Notes under the pieces: model-generated
Told to the model about the DNA's origin: nothing
Databases searched by the model: none
What the model saw: the letters and a program-made list of their open reading frames with translations, nothing else
DNA from: JADLHS01 sp049840435
GTDB lineage: Bacteria > Verrucomicrobiota > Verrucomicrobiia > Limisphaerales > JADLHS01
Direction: 5' to 3'
DNA length: 64,000 nucleotides
NCBI GenBank assembly: GCA_049840435.1
Contig: JASGKY010000002.1
Coordinates: 88,100-152,099 of the forward strand
Program-made: the position numbers and the translations under genes
Shown here: one piece after another, positions 59,470 through 64,000 of the stretch
How the letters are laid out: the number at the start of each line of letters is the position of its first letter
Numbering within the stretch: position 1 is the stretch's first letter

Positions 59470-60503
59470 ATCGACATGGTGCTGGCGCGTAACGCCGGTG
59501 GCACAATATCCTGGATCGACGAATATACCAAGCCGTAGTAAGTGTTCGCCGCGCCATACGCGAGCGCCATGAACACAGCGGCGACCACCACCGATCCCTT
59601 CGGCTGTTGCAGCGCGAGAAACACCATAGGACCGCCCGCGGCCGCGATGGCCGCCGCCCATTGCATCCGCGCGTTGGTGCTGCGCTTCACGACGCGATCG
59701 CCAATGTAACCCGCGATCAAGCCGCCCGCGCCGCCGCCGATCGCGTAAACGATGCCGGTCCAAATGCCGGCCGAGGCGAGCGGCTGTTCATGCACGCGCA
59801 CGAAGAACGACACCAGGAACGTGCCGTAGGCGTACATGTTGAAGTTCAGCAGCGCGCCCGAGGCGATAATCCACCACAGCGTCGGGATGCGCAACACGCT
59901 CCACATCGATCCCACTGCGACGGGCGCATGCGCCTCGGCCGCGCCGCGTGCGGGCTCTCGCAACAACAGCAACGCCGGCACCAGCACGATTGCCGGCGCT
60001 GCGGCCGCCGCCAACGCCCAGCGCCATCCAAAGGCCTGCGCCACCGGTCCGCTCAAGAAATAACTCAGCGCGCCGCCGATCGGGACGCCCAGCATGAAGA
60101 TCCCCAGAGCGCGCGATCGTTTCTCCGTGGGGAACAAGTCGCCAATCCAACTCGTGGCCGCGGGCGCCACCACGGCTTCTCCCACCGCGACTCCCAGCCG
60201 CGCCAGCACGAGATGCGTGTAGCTTTGCGCGAGTCCGTTCAGCGCGGTCAAGGCGCTCCACACAAGGATGCCGCCGGCCAGCATGGCCTTGCGGCTTACT
60301 TTGTCAGAGAGCCGGCCCAGCGGCAGTCCGACGATCGCGTAGAGCCAGATGAACACCGATCCCAGAAAGCCGATCTGCGCGTCACTGAGGCCGAACTCCG
60401 CCTTCATCGGTTCGGCGAGCGCGCCCGTCACGTGGCGGTCGTAAAAGTTCAGGATGTTCACCAGGAACAGGACCGTCAGCGCGACCAGCAACGACTTTTT
60501 CAT
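59232..60503 (-). CDS. MFS transporter
   Basis: A 12-helix major-facilitator protein of 423 residues. Marks include NILNFYDRHVTGALAEPMKA, YAIVGLPLGRLSDKVSRKAM (loop motif A), LVLARLGVAVGEAVVAPAAT, and DIVPPALRASTMSIYFLFMY. It resembles the Spinster/ACS-like group that moves organic anions or lipids. The start overlaps the tail of an upstream lipoprotein frame by 122 bases and the end overlaps the HNH frame; the MFS gene itself is intact. Confidence 0.9.
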   Translation of the reverse strand: MKKSLLVALTVLFLVNILNFYDRHVTGALAEPMKAEFGLSDAQIGFLGSVFIWLYAIVGLPLGRLSDKVSRKAMLAGGILVWSALTALNGLAQSYTHLVLARLGVAVGEAVVAPAATSWIGDLFPTEKRSRALGIFMLGVPIGGALSYFLSGPVAQAFGWRWALAAAAAPAIVLVPALLLLREPARGAAEAHAPVAVGSMWSVLRIPTLWWIIASGALLNFNMYAYGTFLVSFFVRVHEQPLASAGIWTGIVYAIGGGAGGLIAGYIGDRVVKRSTNARMQWAAAIAAAGGPMVFLALQQPKGSVVVAAVFMALAYGAANTYYGLVYSSIQDIVPPALRASTMSIYFLFMYFCGASMGPLLTGQLSDWRARTLAAGSTVTAAHRAQGLQEAMLIIPVLAVLLGVVLGPAAGLSAAISPGGKSP

Positions 60504-61278
60504 GGGAGGAAGCCGCCGGGAATCTTATCACCAAAGCCGTCGCCGCGAGGATCCGATCGCGGACGCGCGCCACAATCTTGGGGTCATTCACCACATCGCT
60601 GATTCGATAGGCCCACCGCTTGTCGATGCGCGTCATCGCGATGATGGAGGGCTTCCAGTCCGCGCAGGTGGCGCACTTCATGTTCCAATAGACGAGCACC
60701 CTCGGATCTTCGTCGTCATAGAACGGAACCATGACCTCCACCGAACAGTTGGCTTGATCGGGACGGCATTGGAAGCGCGATGCCAACTCCTTCAGTTCAT
60801 CCGGTGGCGGTGACTTTCTCGCGACGATCGACCGTGGCGGCGACAGCGGCGGCAACTCCAGGAAGACATGGTGGAACGTGTATTCCTTTTTCGGCAGCCA
60901 CTCGACGAAGTGTTGCGCGGCGGCTTTCACGTCCTCTCCCGCTGCCATCGGCCGCGCGTCGTTGCCGAGATAGTGCACAATGCTCCGATAATGCTGGCAC
61001 AACGACAGCTCGTTCGCGCAGAACCCAATTTCATCCGGCGCCTCACCGGAAGGCCAGAAGAACACGAACTCAATACGACGGCCGGCGTAGTACGCTCCAC
61101 CGAGTTCTGTTTCGCCATACCAATGGCGCCACCATCGCCAACGCGCAAAGAGTCGCTCGATTCTCGTCTCTGCCTTTTCCTTCTGCGTCTCGTTGACCTG
61201 TACTCTTTGCCCCACAGCGCATCCAGCGATGATCGCGAAGATCATAAGCCATGGCGTCAGCGATACGGACTTCTTCAT
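60382..61278 (-). CDS. lipoprotein of unknown function
   Basis: A 298-residue frame with a lipoprotein signal (MKKSVSLTPWLMIFAIIAGC, lipobox IAGC). The body is rich in Trp and aromatic residues (FARWRWWRHWYGETELGGAY, FFWPSGEAPDEIGFCANELS) and has a CATCAD pair, without a recognised domain. The last 40 residues overlap the MFS start in another frame and look artificial (RPPRDGRARRTDEGG), so the real end is probably near 60500. It is likely outer-membrane or periplasmic. Function not known. Confidence 0.6.
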   Translation of the reverse strand: MKKSVSLTPWLMIFAIIAGCAVGQRVQVNETQKEKAETRIERLFARWRWWRHWYGETELGGAYYAGRRIEFVFFWPSGEAPDEIGFCANELSLCQHYRSIVHYLGNDARPMAAGEDVKAAAQHFVEWLPKKEYTFHHVFLELPPLSPPRSIVARKSPPPDELKELASRFQCRPDQANCSVEVMVPFYDDEDPRVLVYWNMKCATCADWKPSIIAMTRIDKRWAYRISDVVNDPKIVARVRDRILAATALVIRFPAASSHEKVVAGRADGPVPGEHPELLRPPRDGRARRTDEGGVRPQ

Positions 61279-61309
61279 CGGGACAGCACGATTGGAAACG
61301 GTACGCAGC

Positions 61310-61678
61310 CTACAGATCCTCCCAAAGTTTGAACTTGTGCTGATGCAGATCCATGTCGACGCGCTTGCCTTTGAACTTCACGCCCTCCATCTCCAGGCGC
61401 AACCGCTGCTCGAGCGCCGCCTCGCCGGGCAGCTTGATCGCGCCCCCTGCGCCCAAAACACGCTGCCACGGCAACCGCAGTTCAATGTTGTTGAGCAAAC
61501 GTGCGACAAGGCGGTGGTACAGCGGATATCCGGCCGCGGCGGCCACTTGACCGTACGTCGCGACTTTGCCCCGCGGAATCGACCGGATGGCCCGGAAAAT
61601 AGATTCCTCGCGCTCCAGATTTTTCCGTCCGCCATCGCGAATTATGCGGCGTTTCAACTTGTGGCTAACCGGGTCCAA
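61310..61678 (-). CDS. alkyltransferase-like protein (MGMT family without Cys)
   Basis: About 122 residues from TTG 61678, resembling the C-terminal DNA-binding domain of O6-alkylguanine-DNA methyltransferase. Blocks are IFRAIRSIPRGKVATYGQVA (helix and arginine finger region), AGYPLYHRLVARLLN, and LPWQRVLGAGGAIKLPGEAA. The active-site PCHR is replaced by PWQR, so Trp replaces the alkyl-accepting Cys, as in alkyltransferase-like (ATL) proteins. Those bind alkylated guanine and hand it to nucleotide excision repair. It is divergent from the sigma factor. Confidence 0.88.
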   Translation of the reverse strand: MDPVSHKLKRRIIRDGGRKNLEREESIFRAIRSIPRGKVATYGQVAAAAGYPLYHRLVARLLNNIELRLPWQRVLGAGGAIKLPGEAALEQRLRLEMEGVKFKGKRVDMDLHQHKFKLWEDL

Positions 61679-61699
61679 CCATGACAGTCTAATGGATGG

Positions 61700-62222
61700 T
61701 TGACGGATACGGAAGCCGTGGCCGAGGTACAGGCCGGGAATCGCGACGCTTATCGCTTCCTCGTGGAGCGCTACAGCCAAAGTGTGTTCCGGCTGGCTTA
61801 TCGGATTACACGAAACGAACAAGACGCTGAGGATCTGGTGCAAGACGTTTTCCTGAAAGCATTTAAGGCAATCTCGAGCTTCGATGGAAGATCGAGTTTC
61901 CCCACGTGGCTTTACCGGATTCACTTCAAACGCGAGCCTCGACGTGATCCGGCTGCGCAAGCCGCAAGCCGAAGTCCCGGAAGTGAAAGACGCCTCGCCG
62001 ACGCCCGAAAGGCTCGCCGTGGCCGGACAAATCCGGGAGAAATTGCAGAGCGCGATGGAGGAATTAAGTCCGCAGGAAAGGGCTGCATTTGTGATGCGGC
62101 ACTTTGAAAACCGGCCGATCTCGGAGATCGCCGAGAGCTTGAGTCTGCGGGAGAACGCGACCAAGCATAGTATTTTCCGCGCCGTCCGGAAGTTGCGGAT
62201 GGCCATGGGAGGGGTGGCGTAG
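61700..62222 (+). CDS. ECF RNA polymerase sigma factor, frameshifted
   Basis: An extracytoplasmic-function sigma factor of about 173 residues. Region 2 is typical (YRFLVERYSQSVFRLAYRIT, RNEQDAEDLVQDVFLKAFKA, FPTWLYRI). At about 61921 one extra C shifts the frame; the restored reading goes LYRITSNASLDVIRLRK and on to region 4 (LQSAMEELSPQERAAFVMRH, FENRPISEIAESLSLRENAT). The TTG start at 61700 is the only in-frame choice. Its stop meets the anti-sigma gene directly, the usual sigma/anti-sigma coupling. It probably controls this operon (inference). Confidence 0.9.
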
Positions 62223-62912
62223 GTGGATCACTATACGGAAGACGAATTAGTGCTGGCTTACTACGGTGAACACGACCGGAAGCATTTGGACGATTGCGCC
62301 GAATGCCGCGACCGGTTTGCCGGATTAGCCGACGAGTTGGACCGTTTAGCGGCCGAAATGCCGGTTCCGGAACGAGGCGACGACTACGGCCGTTGACCTG
62401 GTTCCGGTTGCGGCCGAAGTTGCAACCGGAGCGATCCGGCCGCCGCGTGGCGATTGCCGCAGGCATTGGCTTGTTGATCATGGGCGCCTTTGCCGCGGGC
62501 CGTTTCTCGGTCCCGTCCGGCGATGTGGAATTGGCCCAGGATGGCGTCGTGAAGAGCGATACGGCGGTTTACCGGGTGGCGCTGGGCGCGCATCTGGCAG
62601 CGGTCGCAACTCGTGCTCCGGGAAGTGGAAAACGCTCCCGATGACGACGAACTCGATTTCAAAGACGAGCAGGAGCGGGCCGAAAGCCTGCTCACGCCGA
62701 ACCGGCTGTATCGCCAGGCGGCGGCTCATTCCGGTGATGCGGATACGGTGCAAGTGCTGGAGGACCTCGAGCGGACATTGCTCGAGATCGCCCACTCGCC
62801 GGCGAAAGTATCCGCGGAGGGTCTACCAGCGATCCGCCAGCGGATTCGCGAGCAAAAGATTACGTTTCGCGTGAAGGTGGAAGAAGTTCAACAGGAGGTC
62901 TTACAGCAGTGA
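62223..62912 (+). CDS. anti-sigma factor with zinc-finger-like head, frameshifted
   Basis: A membrane anti-sigma factor starting at GTG 62223 right after the sigma stop. The head DHYTEDELVLAYYGEHDRKH, then LDDCAECRDRFAGL, is the HxxxCxxC zinc anti-sigma motif. The frame breaks near 62390 and continues in another with the transmembrane helix (RVAIAAGIGLLIMGAFAAGR). It breaks again near 62600 to give the periplasmic part (LVLREVENAPDDDELDFKDE, VLEDLERTLLEIAHSPAKVS) up to 62912. Restored length is about 229 residues. Confidence 0.85.
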
Positions 62913-63928
62913 TGGTGATAAAGGGAATGGTGGGAATTTTGACGGTGGGTTGCGCGCTGGCGCAGACCCCCATGCCGGCGCCGATGCCGACGCACCCCGC
63001 GGTAGTGGATCAGGTGGATCGTCTCCATCGCGAGGCGGACCGTTTGCAGCGCGATGCCCGGATCAAGATCGAGATCGATCAGGCCGTGCGCGATGGCTTG
63101 TCCATCGCCCGCGATGCGCAGATGGCCATCAAGGCCATGCCGATGGACATGGCGTTCCAATGGGAGGCCAAGCGCTACAACGGCAATGGCCAGAACGCGT
63201 ATCGGCGCGGCTTGAGTTCGCTGGACGAACGCAAGTGGGAAGACGCGATCGAGTATTTCAAGCGCACGGATAAGTATCGTCCGGATGCGGCGCTTTACTG
63301 GACGGCGTTTGCGCAGTTCAAGGCTGGCCAATCGGCGCAGGCTTTGGCTTCGCTCGCTTCGCTCGATAAGGAGCACAGCGCCAGCCCGTGGCGGAACGAC
63401 GCGAAGACGCTCGAGGTCGAGATCAAGTCGGCCCAGGGCAAGCCGGTGAATCCTGACACGGTGGGCGACGACGAACTCAAGCTCATCGCCGTGAGCGGGT
63501 TAATCCGCTCTGACGTCGACAAGGCGCTGCCGTATCTGGAAAAGCTGGTGAGCAGCAGCCAGTCGCCGCGCGTGAAGGAGGAAGCGCTCTCGATGCTGGC
63601 CCGTACGGGTTCGCCCAAGGCGCGCGAAGTGGTGGTCAAGGTGGCGCGGTCGGGCAATCCGGATGCGCAACTGAAGGCGATCCGTGCGCTGGGTCATATG
63701 GAGAGCAAAGAAGGTCCGTCGATGCTGGCGACCATTTACGGTGACGCCAAGGATCGCGAAGTGAAGGAAGAAGTGCTCGACGCGCTGGGCAACGCCCGGG
63801 CCGCGAAACAGGTAATGGACATTGCGAAAGCCGAAAAGGATTTCGACCTGAAGAAGCGGGCGGTGCGGCACCTGTCGCGGATGAACACCAAGGAATCGAA
63901 CGATTACTTGATGGACATGCTGAAGTAA
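62909..63928 (+). CDS. secreted TPR/HEAT-repeat protein
   Basis: A 339-residue exported protein. A signal peptide (MVGILTVGCALAQ) and a Met/Pro linker are followed by a TPR-like part (NAYRRGLSSLDERKWEDAIE, YWTAFAQFKAGQSAQALASL) and HEAT-like repeats (EEALSMLARTGSPKAREVVV, AIRALGHMESKEGPSMLATI). Such scaffolds bind other proteins. The start overlaps the anti-sigma stop by 4 bases, so it is the third gene of the sigma operon. Confidence 0.85.
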   Translation: MMVIKGMVGILTVGCALAQTPMPAPMPTHPAVVDQVDRLHREADRLQRDARIKIEIDQAVRDGLSIARDAQMAIKAMPMDMAFQWEAKRYNGNGQNAYRRGLSSLDERKWEDAIEYFKRTDKYRPDAALYWTAFAQFKAGQSAQALASLASLDKEHSASPWRNDAKTLEVEIKSAQGKPVNPDTVGDDELKLIAVSGLIRSDVDKALPYLEKLVSSSQSPRVKEEALSMLARTGSPKAREVVVKVARSGNPDAQLKAIRALGHMESKEGPSMLATIYGDAKDREVKEEVLDALGNARAAKQVMDIAKAEKDFDLKKRAVRHLSRMNTKESNDYLMDMLK

Positions 63929-63929
63929 G

Positions 63930-64000
63930 TCAGATGCCGCGCAGCACTCGGGCGGGCAAGTAAAGCAGCGCACCGAGCAGCGCGAACGCGCCGCCGACGG
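63930..64000 (-). CDS. membrane protein, C-terminal end only
   Basis: The window's last 71 bases on the minus strand read GGAFALLGALLYLPARVLRG then a stop at 63930. The hydrophobic stretch fits the end of a membrane protein whose start lies outside the window. It is convergent with the HEAT-repeat gene. Partial, so no family is assigned. Confidence 0.5.
   Translation of the reverse strand, partial: VGGAFALLGALLYLPARVLRGI

Overview
The window looks like two different bacterial genomes joined near 24.84 kb. The left part (1 to about 24.84 kb) has the character of a Verrucomicrobia (Pedosphaera/Limisphaerales-like) genome: a prepilin-type leader ending in the LPALSKAK style, huge secreted proteins built from repeated 'LLAYEGFDY' lectin-like modules and Ig-like domains, and a RhaT-type symporter. 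The right part (24.84-64 kb) has the character of an Acidobacteria (Bryobacter/Solibacter-like) genome: higher GC, dense short operons with 4-base overlaps, large PIG-L hydrolases, and a 6S RNA next to a YmdB-type phosphodiesterase. These assignments come from recognising families and style; no search was run. At the joint, a rhaT gene loses its N-terminal half and runs into an oppositely oriented pentapeptide-repeat gene. A chimeric contig is the simplest explanation.

Left part. 28-7937 is a co-directional drug-efflux cluster: TetR regulator, small conserved protein, RND pump, membrane-fusion adaptor, outer-membrane channel, short-chain dehydrogenase. 8116-23312 looks like a fructan-utilisation locus: a divergent GntR-LacI hybrid repressor with a candidate operator, a sugar-porter MFS transporter, a protein resembling archaeal CTP-dependent riboflavin kinase (DUF120), a secreted GH32 enzyme, a type II pseudopilin-like protein, a giant 1436-residue secreted binding protein with four lectin-like modules, a strong hairpin terminator, and a second giant protein with two more modules ahead of a GH32 catalytic domain. 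23363-24032 holds an integrase remnant, paired direct repeats and the 5' half of a tRNA-Leu(UAG), which together look like the end of an integrated element.

Right part. It contains a NarL-type two-component system, a broken SulP permease, a patatin lipase, a PIG-L/small membrane protein/SSS symporter operon, 6S RNA, YmdB, a large hybrid histidine kinase with a pseudo-receiver, a DegT aminotransferase, tandem phosphohexomutases, an FtsB-like protein, MFS transporters and degraded Uma2 genes. It also contains a tight minus-strand operon (exported methyltransferase, esterase, PfkB kinase, rhomboid protease, LmbE-like protein), a second one (pta, histone-deacetylase-like, YcaQ-like), malate dehydrogenase, a SET protein, an HNH nuclease, an alkyltransferase-like protein, and an ECF sigma/anti-sigma/HEAT-repeat operon.

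Reading frames are broken in more than a dozen otherwise conserved genes on both sides of the joint (TetR, pseudopilin, giant GH32, SulP, mdh, esterase, sigma, anti-sigma and others). This pattern is more like indel errors in the assembly than decay of so many housekeeping genes, so split genes are described here as single loci.
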